Below, in pieces: positions 24,440-34,804 of a DNA stretch of 64,000 bases. The position numbers and the translations under genes were made by a program. Source of the DNA: Helianthus annuus (Eukaryota > Streptophyta > Magnoliopsida > Asterales > Asteraceae); the NCBI RefSeq assembly GCF_002127325.2, contig NC_035446.2, positions 153,070,629 to 153,134,628 of the forward strand. The letters are read 5' to 3'. Every line of letters starts with the position of its first letter. Position 1 is the stretch's first letter. The notes under the pieces are model-generated. The model searched no databases and was not told the DNA's origin. It was given only the letters and a program-made list of their open reading frames with translations.

Positions 24440-26199
24440 CTGAATAAAGCAGTTGACCCACAATTCCTATAATTGTTTTCAGAAGAATGCTTGGGTCAGA
24501 AAAAATAATTTTATAAATATATGTATGCAATGCATATGTGAAGGATATAAATAAATGACATCATGAAGGAAACCCATACTTTAATCAATGTCCAATAAAA
24601 GAAATCAACAACATTATTTGAACGAACAACACAATCTTGGTTCCTTCAAAGAAACTCCATACTCCATAAAAACTACCCCCACTCACAACAACAAAAACTA
24701 ACACCATAGAAATAATACTAACAGTACTCCAAAGAATAAACCGAACGAAAATATTAGCGTGCTTTCTTTCTTAAAATAAAAGGTACAACTTGAATTAATC
24801 TTTATTGAAAGTTAAATATAACATGAGAATAACAGACAACAGTCAATAACTTTTGTGTAACATAAATTCAAGAGATTGTGTACAAAGAAACAAAATCAAA
24901 GTTGATTCTTGTTGTTGGATGAAGAAGATTGATTATAAGAGAAAAAGATGTGACAATAGAAAGAAAGACAAATGTTATTAGACAAAACAATCTTTATACT
25001 TTTCTTCATTAACTTCATTTTTACACTTGTGTGTTTAAGCTGAATTAAAAATATATACTGTACTAATTACACAATATCATACAGCATATATAAAATATGT
25101 ATCAAATACAGATAAAAAGTAGTGGAAATCATTATTATCCACACAACCTCAACACCATGATAAAAAGAAACAAAGACAGCTTTTTTATCAAGCTGTTTCA
25201 GGTGTTGATACAACATTTATAAATATACACCCAACCTGGCCTAACATAGATTTTGATCAAAAAGATAAAACAATAACAGCATCTGGAGGAACACATATAA
25301 ATCCAAATATGGTACTCCAAGTACTAAAACAAAAGTCCAAATTGTGTGCCTTAAAATTCGAGTTTTTCAATTATATATTATAAAGCTGCTACAGTGTTAG
25401 ATTTTTTTTTTTTTTTTGCTTTTCAGTTTCAAACTGTTTAATTCGAGTTTTCCATAATAATTAATGAATAATCCTGATTAACAATTGAAGTGTCTATTTG
25501 TGTTCTGAACAAAAGGGTACTATTTTTTTTAATTAATAGTTGAAATTAAAATATTGAAGTTATATATTGCTCAAAAAATCACTCAAAATCTTTAAACAAA
25601 AAAAAAAAAAAAACTCACATGCTGACAGAAAAGACTTGTTATAAAATGAAGCCAGTATTGATTTTGACTGGAAACTGGAAAGTCCTGTAAAGACAAAGAA
25701 GCTGCTGCATTCAAGTTTTCATGGTGGTGGATTTAATGCCATCTTGAAATGCGCATAAAAAATAAAAATAAAAATATAATATAAAATATATATATTTACG
25801 GTAGGTTAGAAGCTCTCAATAAGTGCAATAAATTCAAAATCTGAAGCAATTAGATTTATACACGCAGATTCTCTGAAGCACACAGAAAATCACATATGAG
25901 CATACCAAACCACCACTTAATCAACAAACAAAACTAATTTCATACACATTTTTTTTAAATAGCAAATTGAAACGGAAAAAAAAGAGTTCACAGTTCACTA
26001 CGCGTATATTGCAGCAAAAAAAAAAAAAAAAAAAAAAACTAATCCAAACAAAAAAGAAAGTGAAAAACCACCAAAAACTAGATATATGAAAATGTAACTG
26101 CAAAAAAAACAGCTTATGAATGAAGAATGCAACTGACTCTAAAGTTAACGTTGATAGAACTCAGAGGAAGAAAAACATAAAATGTGTAGAGATACATAC
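24440..26199 (-). other. Probable 1.76-kb intron in the 5' UTR of the ICR gene
   Basis: Minus-strand donor CACTCTCAG|GTATGTATC at 26199 and acceptor CTTTATTCAG|GTGGG at 24440-24441. The interval has no coding potential and is A/T-rich with long poly-A runs. Confidence 0.55.
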
Positions 26200-26540
26200 C
26201 TGAGAGTGAAATGAAAGGTGGATGTAGCAGAATGAATGTAGTAACTGGATTGGGATGAAATGGGGGAAAGAAACCCTAGTTTTAAGGCAAGGAAGATAAA
26301 GAGGGAGGGTGAGGGTGAGGGTGTTTTGTTTGCAGTTCCCCAAGTGACTGACTAGTCTTCTGCTAATGCTGTGTTCCAGAGATCCACTTAACAGGGGGAG
26401 GGGAGGGAAAATGGGGTTTTTTTTGCCTGATAATAGTCTTTCCAATTTGGAAAGACATGGAGGGGAGGGGAGGGATGGGGAGGGATTTTTAACTCGGGAA
26501 CACACCCTAAAAGTGAGGAGGTGAGGTGAGGGAACGGTTG
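26200..26540 (-). other. Likely 5' UTR exon and promoter region of the ICR gene
   Basis: Ends at the good donor at 26199. It is CT-rich on the minus strand with repeated CCCTCACCCT, as in many plant leaders. The 5' end is unknown. The region 26541-27140 holds no gene that I can see. Confidence 0.45.
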
Positions 26541-27140
26541 TTTTGTGATTAAATGGGGGAGTGTTTAGTTGAGAAATGCACGCGCTCTTTCACACGCGCG
26601 CTCTCACTGGCAAGAGTCACATGCTTTTTGTGGGGTTTTTGAAGTTTTTTTGACACACTATTGTTGAAGCTTGTTATTGCCTATTGGGTTTGGGTAGGAT
26701 AATGAAATTAAATTATATTTCACAATAGCTATCTTGTTTGTTTAGATATGGAAGAGGGTTTTAAAGCGTTAACTGCGATGTAGACGGTAGATATTTAACT
26801 AACTCACTTTTTAACTAATTCGTTATTGTTAAACTAGAAATTTAAAAAACAAAAAAAGGAGTGATTGGTTAGGTGGCCCCAACAACAAGCTATTCTTAAA
26901 GGTCGATAGTTGGCAAGGATGTAGTTGGTGCCCTCAAATGACGCCCGCATTTTGGTGTTCGGGGCACTACCGTGCCCAGGTGGCGGGGGACGCCAAGGTG
27001 CAACGGATGATTTTAAAGATTACTTAAAATGTTTGTACTTTCTAATTGAAGTGTTTGAATTAATGTGACCTTGACATAAGATTTGTCATTCTCCTTGTTT
27101 GTTTCTAGGGTATTGCATTCAAATTTGCCTTCTTTACGAG

Positions 27141-27395
27141 ACTAAGCGGTATGGGGGTCGGCTTAGGCCCGGCGAGGCCCGGCGCCGGTCCCCCACATCA
27201 CCCCCCTCGCCCCGTCCCGTCCTTTCCGGCTCCCACCAGGCGATCTCGCCGGGCCTCCCTTCTCCTCCCTTCTATCACATATACCTATACATACATACAT
27301 ACATACATACATACATACATACATACATACATACATACATACATACATACATACATACATACATACATACATACATACATACATACATACATACA

Positions 27396-27431
<36 letters not shown>

Positions 27432-27543
27432 CATAAAGGGGTTCATCCCCCACCCCCTAGGTCCATCCCCTCCAAGCCACTCCTACGTGGCGCCGACATG
27501 GCGGCCCATCCCCTTGGGGATGAGGCTCTCCATACCCACTAGT
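27141..27543. mobile_element. MITE containing an expanded ATAC microsatellite
   Basis: Left end ACTAAGCGGTATGGGGG and right end CCATACCCACTAGT (inverted: ACTAGTGGGTATGG) are imperfect inverted repeats. The left end matches the outer MITE at 33360 (CTAAGCGGCATGGGG). GC-rich arms (GGCCCGGCG) surround the microsatellite. The target duplication was not resolved. Confidence 0.55.
27287..27424. repeat. (ATAC)n microsatellite, about 34 units
   Basis: 138 bp of almost perfect ATAC repeats. The His-Thr-Tyr-Ile reading frames on either strand are repeat artefacts. Confidence 0.97.
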
Positions 27544-27602
27544 CTGAGTGGCTTGCTAAAGCACAATTGTGCAAGATGGTTTTTCATTCACATGGAGTTA
27601 TT

Positions 27603-27895
27603 TGTTGTGTACCAATTGGAATTGTGATAACTTGAACTAGAAATGGAGGTTGAAGGAGACCAGATCAAGAACAAATAAGAAAGAAGCTAGGAACATTAAT
27701 TCATTTTTCATTGATAATCATAAGGAAACCATGAATGGCTTTTATAGGCTTACAAAATAAAAGAAAAATAAACCACCAACATCACTAACCCACTCTTCTA
27801 GACACTAACTAATAATAACCATAAAAATAGGAAACAATGGAAACACATGAAGTAATTGCAACGTGAGAAAATGGAATCGAACATGGCACATATCA
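27603..27895 (-). repeat. 3' LTR of miniature element A
   Basis: 293-bp copy, nearly identical to the one at 28493-28787; small differences include AAGAAAGAAG versus AAGAGAGAAG and a 3-bp insertion. Confidence 0.9.
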
Positions 27896-28478
27896 TTCCC
27901 CAGCACTTCAAAACGTTCTTGTCCTCAAGAACGAAAACAGTTTGCCACGGTGGTCGCCATTCGATTCTTCTGGTTGCATTTGGTGCTGTCTCAACGGGTT
28001 GCCATGATGGGCGCCATTCGCGTCTTCCATTTGCCGTGTTGAATGATGCGAATTTCATCTTTTTCGTAGCTAAAGTCATAGTCGTCGTTTTTGATGGTGT
28101 GGTGGCAGAAGCTTTGTATGAGATTTTGAGATCTCGCATGAAAGTGTCTTCACGAAGATAACTGGTAGGTGGGGTTGTGGGTTTTGTGGCTGTCAATGGT
28201 GCACTTTTCGGTGGCAAAAGGGCTATGCGAGCGGCTGGTTTCGGTGTTGCTGAAGTTATTGGTGCGGTGGCGGAAACGGGTGGTGGAAGTGTAGTTACGG
28301 GAGCGGAAGTTGGTGGTGGTGATGTGGCAGCGGGTGACGGTAGCGGTGTAGAAAAAATGGGAGAAGTTGCCCATCTCCGGGACTCGTTTTTGAGAAGATC
28401 GATCATCTCAGCAATCGTTGATATGATTCGATCCAACGACTCGTTCCATTCGTGAGCGTCCATGAGGGGATCAAGACC
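27896..28478 (-). pseudogene. Gag-like remnant frame of miniature element A
   Basis: A minus-strand open frame runs from the PBS (LDPLMDAHEWNESLDRII) through a Thr/Pro/Ala-rich middle to two copies of an EWRPxWQ motif (GRREWRPSWQPVETAPNATR, then RIEWRPPWQ) and LEDK near the LTR. It runs on into the 3' LTR. It has no protease or polymerase. A shortened Gag/Pol relic is likely; a function is not shown. Confidence 0.5.
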
Positions 28479-28492
28479 GCTCTGATACCAAT

Positions 28493-28787
28493 TGTTGTGT
28501 ACCAATTGGAATTGTGATAACTTGAACTAGAAATGGAGGTTGAAGGAGACCAGATCAAGAACAAATAAGAGAGAAGCTAGGAACATTCTAATTCATTTTT
28601 CATTGATAATCATAAGGAAACCATGAATGGCTTTTATAGGCTTACAAAATAAAAGAAAAATAAACCACTAACATCACTAACCCACTCTTCTAAACACTAA
28701 CTAATAATAACCATAAAAATAGGAAACAATGGAAACACATGAAGTAATTGCAACGTGAGAAAATGGAATCGAACATGGCACATATCA
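28493..28787 (-). repeat. 5' LTR of miniature element A
   Basis: 295-bp copy next to the PBS. Boundaries TG...CA. Confidence 0.9.
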
Positions 28788-28800
28788 TTGGTCCAGGGGG

Positions 28801-30068
28801 ATCAAATAACTAACAAATTGCAACCATTATCTCCTAAACTTACTGCACATGTGGGAACATGGGCCTCCCATTAGTCCCTTTATTTTAAATCACATGTTTA
28901 ATTAAACAAACACAAACTAATAAAAATATAACAAACTACTTCCAACCGTGAGGAACATATCAATCCACCCCACTTGAATTCACCTTGTCCTCAAGGTGAA
29001 ACCGGAATAGACTTGGTCATGCACCATGGCGGTCGCCGCTCGAATCTCCCGGTCGCATTCAGAGAGGTATTAGCTAATCGCCACGGTGGACGCCACTCGC
29101 GTTTCCCGATTACACGGATAATATTAAACAAGTCATCCCTTGATGGATCTTGTAAATTTGCTTCTTTAGAGGACATCAAATAGAAAGTTAAACATTGAAC
29201 AGAAGGTTGATCATCTACAAAATTATTCAACACCCTTGATAAGATACATTGTCTTGTTGGCCTTAACAGATCATACTTCGCTGAGAATAACCCAAAAGAA
29301 GTTCCTAAACTATTTTTAGGATCATATTTTGTAGAACTTTGACAAATCATAGAGCTTGCAAGTGTAGAACTTCTAACTACGTATTTTGTTGATGGAGTGG
29401 GTGTGAGTTTTGGTGCCAACTTGGCGGTTAAGGGGACTTTTTTCGGCGGTGCTTATTGTGGGGGTGATTTCAGCGCCGACACGGGTGACACGGGTGACGG
29501 AATAGGTGGTGTGGTGGTTGGGTTTGGTGGTGCGTTGGTGGAAGCTAGTGGAAGAGATGACACCGTAACGGAAGTGGATGGTGGAGATGTATTGGTTTGG
29601 GGGGCTTCCCACGCAGTTCGAATTGATCGGACCTCGTTGCAAAGGGTTTACAACTGAGATTCAAGTCTCACAAGGGATTCATTCATCCATTGATAGAACT
29701 CGATTTCGGATAGAGTTTGAGCAGCCATTGGTCAGGGGGATCACGACAGCTCTGATACCACTGTTGTGGTTCCAACAATTTAATTGTTGGCCAAAGAAAT
29801 TAAGAAGGAAGCCAGATAGCAATTTAGAGAGAAACCAGACAATTTAATTCATAGTCTTCATGACTTCATTCTCTAACAAACGTCCCTTTTAAAGGGATAC
29901 AAGGAAATCAAATAACTAACAAATTGCAACCATTATCTCCTAAACTTACTGCACACGTGGGAACATGGGCCTCCCATTAGTCCCTTTATTTTAAATCACA
30001 TGTTTAATTAAACAAACACAAACTAATAAAAATATAACAAACTACTTCCAACCGTGAGGCACATATCA
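28801..30068 (-). mobile_element. Miniature LTR retrotransposon B, related to A, left LTR truncated
   Basis: Full 5' LTR 29762-30068 (TGTTGTGGTTCC...CACATATCA) and a 162-bp part of the 3' LTR at 28801-28962. PBS at about 29749-29760 (minus TGGTATCAGAGC); polypurine-like AAGTGGGGTGGAT at about 28963-28976. The interior again encodes REWRPPW and NATGRFERRPPW near its 3' end, plus a short MAAQTLSEIEF start after the PBS. Several stops break it. Confidence 0.82.
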
Positions 30069-30467
30069 ATATTTTTTTTCTAGAGCGCTTAACACTTGCG
30101 TTCACTAATTCTTCTTTTAAATTTGGATCTATTGTCCGTTTTGGGACTGGTACCCTCAACCTCATTGGGATAGGCACACTATTATCCCATCTTGGTACCG
30201 CTAAAAAGTTTATATTGATTCACTTGAATTTCTTTTAGTTGTGACTTATCTAATTCTTGTTGCGTTCAAAACTTCTGTTAGTCATACAAAAAATAATGAG
30301 AGAGTGGGATTTAATTACAATAAAGTATTTTTATTATTTAGTTATATTTTATCGACCGTATAAGATATTACATAGTGTGTGTTTCTTGAATCCTTAGACT
30401 AGTCAATTATTGGATTAGGCTGATGTGGTAGTCCGATGGCATCCGTACCCATTGGAGCTTTTAGTAA

Positions 30468-30715
30468 AGATGCACATATCGGGTTTTTTAAGAACCTAAA
30501 ATCGGGTAGGAACCATGTTCAGGTTTAGTTAACAAAGTCAAAAATTGGGTATGGTAGGAACCGATTCTGGGTGTTTTTGGGTTTTTGACCGGGTTTTTTC
30601 CACGTTTTGGCCGGTTCGGGTCCGGTTTTGACCGGGTAGAGGTGGAACGGGGTCCGGTGATTCTGGTTCGGTTCTTTTTGTTACACCCGGGTTTGGAACT
30701 GGTATGTACCCACAA
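30468..30715. mobile_element. Relic of the CCGGGT-rich hAT-like family
   Basis: The left end TAAAGATGCACATATCGGG with the following TTTTTTAAGAACC aligns with the start of the element at 19315. The right end is unclear. The flanking 30069-30467 shows no gene. Confidence 0.4.
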
Positions 30716-30831
30716 ATCTGGCGAAAATTACCTTTAGTGAAAATAGTGGATGGTTAGCCTTTTCACTCTAAAACATGATTTAATCTTTTTAAACACGTTA
30801 CAATATGCTGTTATATATGTTTAAATGTTAA

Positions 30832-30865
30832 CTAGTTGATTTTCCGACCTCGCGTTGTGGCGGGG
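30832..30865 (-). mobile_element. Helitron-like 3' end (minus strand)
   Basis: On the minus strand a hairpin (arms at 30848-30853 and 30860-30865, one G-T pair, 6-nt loop) is followed 12 bp later by CTAG and then T. That matches the Helitron terminus rule (hairpin, CTRR, insertion before T). The other end was not found. A related decayed copy is at 31934-31965. Confidence 0.45.
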
Positions 30866-31072
30866 ATCCAATGTTTGCAAAACGCGCGCCCACAACGGCA
30901 AGCGGATATCGAATATCAAAACATAGCTAAAAATGACGTAGTAACGATAGTTACTCCGTCCTAAAAACGATTTTAGATAATCTAATATATAATAGTAGGA
31001 CCCACACGTCCTACACGTTGGAAATTCGGTTGTTTTCAGTTCAGTTATGACGTTACTAACACGTTAAAATAT

Positions 31073-31352
31073 GGATGAGCTCGGTACCGGTAATAGCACC
31101 GAAAGTACCGATCCCGAAAATAATCGAAATTAAGTACCGGCACCGAAAATACTCGGTACTATACGATATGGTATTTGAAGGTAAAAATAAGTAAATACAG
31201 GTATGGTGCTAAACCGGTGTCGAACCGAAAGTAACGATTCTGAAAACGCCAAAAGGTGGGTACCAAATTGGTATCGAAAATAATTTGGTATAGTAAATTT
31301 GGTACTGATATGATACCGGTTTGATTACAGGATTTGATACCATTTACTCATC
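31073..31352. mobile_element. GGTACC-rich MITE copy
   Basis: Begins ATGGATGAGCTCGGTACCGG and ends ATACCATTTACTCATC with inverted GATGAG termini. The interior is full of GGTACC and CGGTA units. Same family as 19722-19866. Confidence 0.55.
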
Positions 31353-31557
31353 AATAATTTAAATCTCCAAGTTAATTAAACATGTTACAATTCATTCATC
31401 ACAGAAAAAAAAAAAACAAAAAAGAAAACAAAAGAAGTTGTATATATGAAACCTCATTCAAATGAAATACAATTTACTTACCACGTGTGTGAAAAACAAT
31501 CTAAACGGTGCAATTACTTGCGTTGCTAGGTGGCATGAGCTCAAAGGTGATATTAGG

Positions 31558-31738
31558 GATGAGCTCGGTATCGAAAACCCCCCAAAAATGGGTACCAGTA
31601 CTAAATATACATGGTACGGTACCGGTACGGTACTGGTGTTTGAAGGTAAAAATAGGTACCGAAAATGTCAAAAGTCGGTACAGAAAATATATCCGGTTTG
31701 GTAAATTCGATACCAGTACCATTACCAGTTGCTTATCC
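31558..31738. mobile_element. GGTACC-rich MITE copy, right side merged into a tandem duplication
   Basis: Begins TAGGGATGAGCTCGG and ends near ACCAGTTGCTTATCCATA, an inverted but decayed terminus. Confidence 0.5.
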
Positions 31739-31928
31739 ATATGTAGTGTTACTATTCATTTGGTTTTGCTTTTAATATATAGGTATTTGAATGTAAAAAT
31801 AGGTATCGTAAATGTCAAAAGTCGGTACAGAAAATGTATCCGGTTTGGTAAATCCGATACCAGTACCGGTACCAGTTGCTTATCCATATGTAGTGTTACT
31901 ATTCATCTGGTTTTGCTTTTAATATATA
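31635..31928. repeat. 147-bp tandem duplication
   Basis: Two adjacent copies (about 31635-31781 and 31782-31928) share GGTAAAAATAGGTA-like starts, AAAAGTCGGTACAGAAAAT and the end TTTTGCTTTTAATATATAG. The unit includes part of the MITE plus its flank. Confidence 0.8.
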
Positions 31929-33358
31929 GGTAACTAGGTGCTTTGATCGCGCGTTGCGGCGGTACATTACAGCGAGCATTGGATTTGTATCGGTTTGGTT
32001 CATTACAATACTAGTATGATACATGCACTCCGTATAGAAATCAATCGACTGAAAACGACAAAAATGAACATGGGTACCGACACCAATGTTCAAACGGTAT
32101 TGATTGATTCAGATCGTCACAGTATTGATATCATTATTCTTATATCGTTGCAGACAAAGTGGTATAAACTAAAAATTATCGAAACCGAAAACCATAAAAA
32201 AGAATACAAGTGCATGTACCAATGTTGTTCGTTTGGTTTGTTATGGTATAATAACGATATGGTGCAAGTTTATCAAAAGTAAAAACAATAATAATTAATA
32301 GCGGTATTGATATACATGTTGTTCAATCGATTCGGTACGTTTTGGTACGTTAGCAGCGCATTATCTATTTCAAAAAAAAAAAAACTTTATCACAACATTG
32401 GAAAAAATAAACACAGTTTATTAGAAAAAAAATTGAAATAAATGATAAATAATAATTTTTAAAAAAATAAATAAATACTTCAAAATAATAATTACCGTTC
32501 ATTGTCGCTTTCAGTTCGGTTTGTACACCTGCAGCACAAGATCCATTTTCAATAAAAGTTATACTCCAATGTTAAAAGAACATTGTTGCGGATTTTTTTT
32601 TTTTTGAATTAATAAACGCAAGTTATTAAAAGAAAATTAAACTAAATGATTGAATAAAATAGTATTTAAAAATAAATAAATACTTGAAAATAGAATTAAA
32701 AAATAAATCAACAATCTAAAATAAAATATTAAAACACTGTTCATAATCACTTTCAATTGATATATATAATTGGATATGTTACATGCCAGTTTTTCAGTTA
32801 TAGATATAAACAATCTTATTTTGTAATCAATTAATCATATAATTACTTCAACAGCGATGGCATCATTTTACTTGATTTTCAGACAATCGTTAAACAAAAA
32901 ATATCCAAAAATGGTTAATATACAGTTTTCTGTCCAATTTAATAGTTCATGCTGGTTTACATAAATGTATTCAAGCACAAAAAAATACTGTAACCAACAG
33001 GGTCATAATGATACAATTAATAAATCATTTAATTAAGTACTCTTATAAAAAAATATAGTTACGTTTAGTATAGTTTATTACATGAATATAGTAAAAATAT
33101 TTTGGTGAAATGGGGAGATAGGCCCACAAGTTAACTCTTGTGATCTTGTCCATTGAGGGGAACATAATAAATATACTTTGGACAATAACATTTATGACAC
33201 CGCATGGTAAAATGGGTCGTCTCTCTTGATCCAAAATAAAAGATTCAATAGTTACACATTGAGTCATTGACTATATTAAATTAAAATCAAAATGATTTGA
33301 GAAATCTAACAAATAACCAAAAAATGGACATCTCATCTTTAAAATACTATACTATTAG
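31929..33358. other. AT-rich intergenic sequence with old transposon debris
   Basis: No coding frame with a recognisable product. It starts with a Helitron-like end (CTAG at 31934-31937), then A/T-rich sequence with poly-A runs. Confidence 0.45.
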
Positions 33359-33832
33359 CCTAAGCGGCATGGGGTGTGGATTGTAGCGCTGTTCGAAAAG
33401 CTCGCGTTTCGGAGCTCGTTCGAAACTCGTTTGGATTTAACTCGGAAAAAGCTCGCTTGATTTGGCTCGGTTTGAAAGTGAGCCGAGCCGGCTCGGCTCC
33501 GTTAGAAAGTGAGTCTAGCTTGGCTCAGCTCGTAACGAGCCGGATTGGCTCGCATACTAGCTCGGCTCGGCATAGCTCGGATTATTTTACTTTTAATATA
33601 TTTTCTTTTATATAACTAAATAAATAATAAATTAATATTAAATCTTATCATACTTTAATAAAATATTATCCTCAAATTTAAATTGTTAATTTAATATATT
33701 TTTAAAGCATATACCTTTCTTTCCTACTTATCTTATATTAAATATATAAATAATAAATTATTATTAAAAGTTATCCTAATTTATTAAAAACATAACTTTT
33801 TTTATTACTTGGTATATAAAATTATATTTATT

Positions 33833-34477
33833 CAACTCGTGTAAAATGCGGGGTTTTGAAAAATATAACTTTTTTTATTATTTACTATACAAAGTTACAT
33901 TTATATAACCCGTGTAATACACGAAGTTTTTAAAGATACAACCTTTTATCATTTGCTGTGTAAAATTAGATTTATTCAACACGTGTAATACATGAGGTTT
34001 TTAAAGATATAGTTTTTTTTTTTATTATTTGGTAGATTTTTCAACCCGACTATACACGGGTTTTTTAAAGATACGACGTTTTTGTATTTTATATACAAAA
34101 TTACATTTATTTAATATGTGTAATACATATGATTTTTAAAGATATAACTCTTTTTTAGATCTATTCAACACGTGTAACATACAGGATTTTTAAGTATGTA
34201 ATTTTTTTTTATTATTTGGTAGATTTATTCAACCCGATTATACACGAGTTTTTTCAAAGATACGACGTTTTTAGTATTTAGTATACAAAATTACATTTAT
34301 TTAATATGTGTAATACATATGGTTTTCAAAGATATAACTTTTTTTATTATTTGATATATAAATTTACATTTATTTAACCTGTACAATATACGGGGTTCAT
34401 AAAAATATAACTTTTTATTACTTAATATATAAAATTACATTTATTCAACCCGTGTAATACACGGGGTTCTAACCTAG
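33833..34477 (+). repeat. Hairpin minisatellite ending in a Helitron-like 3' terminus
   Basis: About nine degenerate units of roughly 70 bp, each with a palindrome related to CCCGTGTAATACACGGG, a T-rich run and AAAATTACATTTATT. The last unit has the intact palindrome (about 34449-34465) followed by CTAG at 34474-34477 and T, the form of a Helitron end. Confidence 0.65.
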
Positions 34478-34804
34478 TTATAATATATTACAAAAACTGA
34501 TTATTATTTACATGTGATTAGGAGTGTAATTTGATATCTATACCACATTTAAAAGTTGATTACCATGCTAATGAACTTATATTATATTTTGTTGAAATTA
34601 AGAACGTATTTTGTATCGTTAAACTTGATTTTAGTTAGTAATGTATTAGCTTGAGCTTATTTTGGATATGTTCTCTTGAATTATTGAATAATATTTTAAA
34701 TTACCGAATTTTGAGAGCCATGTATTAATTTTTCTTTTCAAAATCGAGCCAAACCAAGCCGAGCCAAGCCAGCTCGGTCTAAAACCAAGCCGAGCCCGAG
34801 CTTA

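Larger units (their letters stand above)
27603..28787 (-). mobile_element. Miniature LTR retrotransposon A (TRIM-like, 1.2 kb)
   Basis: Two direct repeats of 293 and 295 bp (27603-27895, 28493-28787) start TGTTGTGTACC and end CACATATCA on the plus strand. The minus-strand PBS TGGTATCAGAGC is at 28479-28490 and a polypurine-like TGCTGGGGAA touches the left LTR. Only 597 bp lie between the LTRs, far too short for pol. It must depend on a related element. The flanks do not show a clean 5-bp duplication. Confidence 0.88.

Noticed and set aside
27099..27627. Three overlapping frames with IHTY-type repeats
   Set aside because: They come from the ATAC microsatellite within a MITE, on both strands.
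27798..28505. 235-aa frame as a host gene
   Set aside because: It starts and ends in the LTRs of a miniature retroelement and crosses its PBS.
33833..34477. Regular palindromic repeats resembling a CRISPR array
   Set aside because: Plant nuclear DNA, units are degenerate without unique spacers, and the array ends in a Helitron-like terminus.
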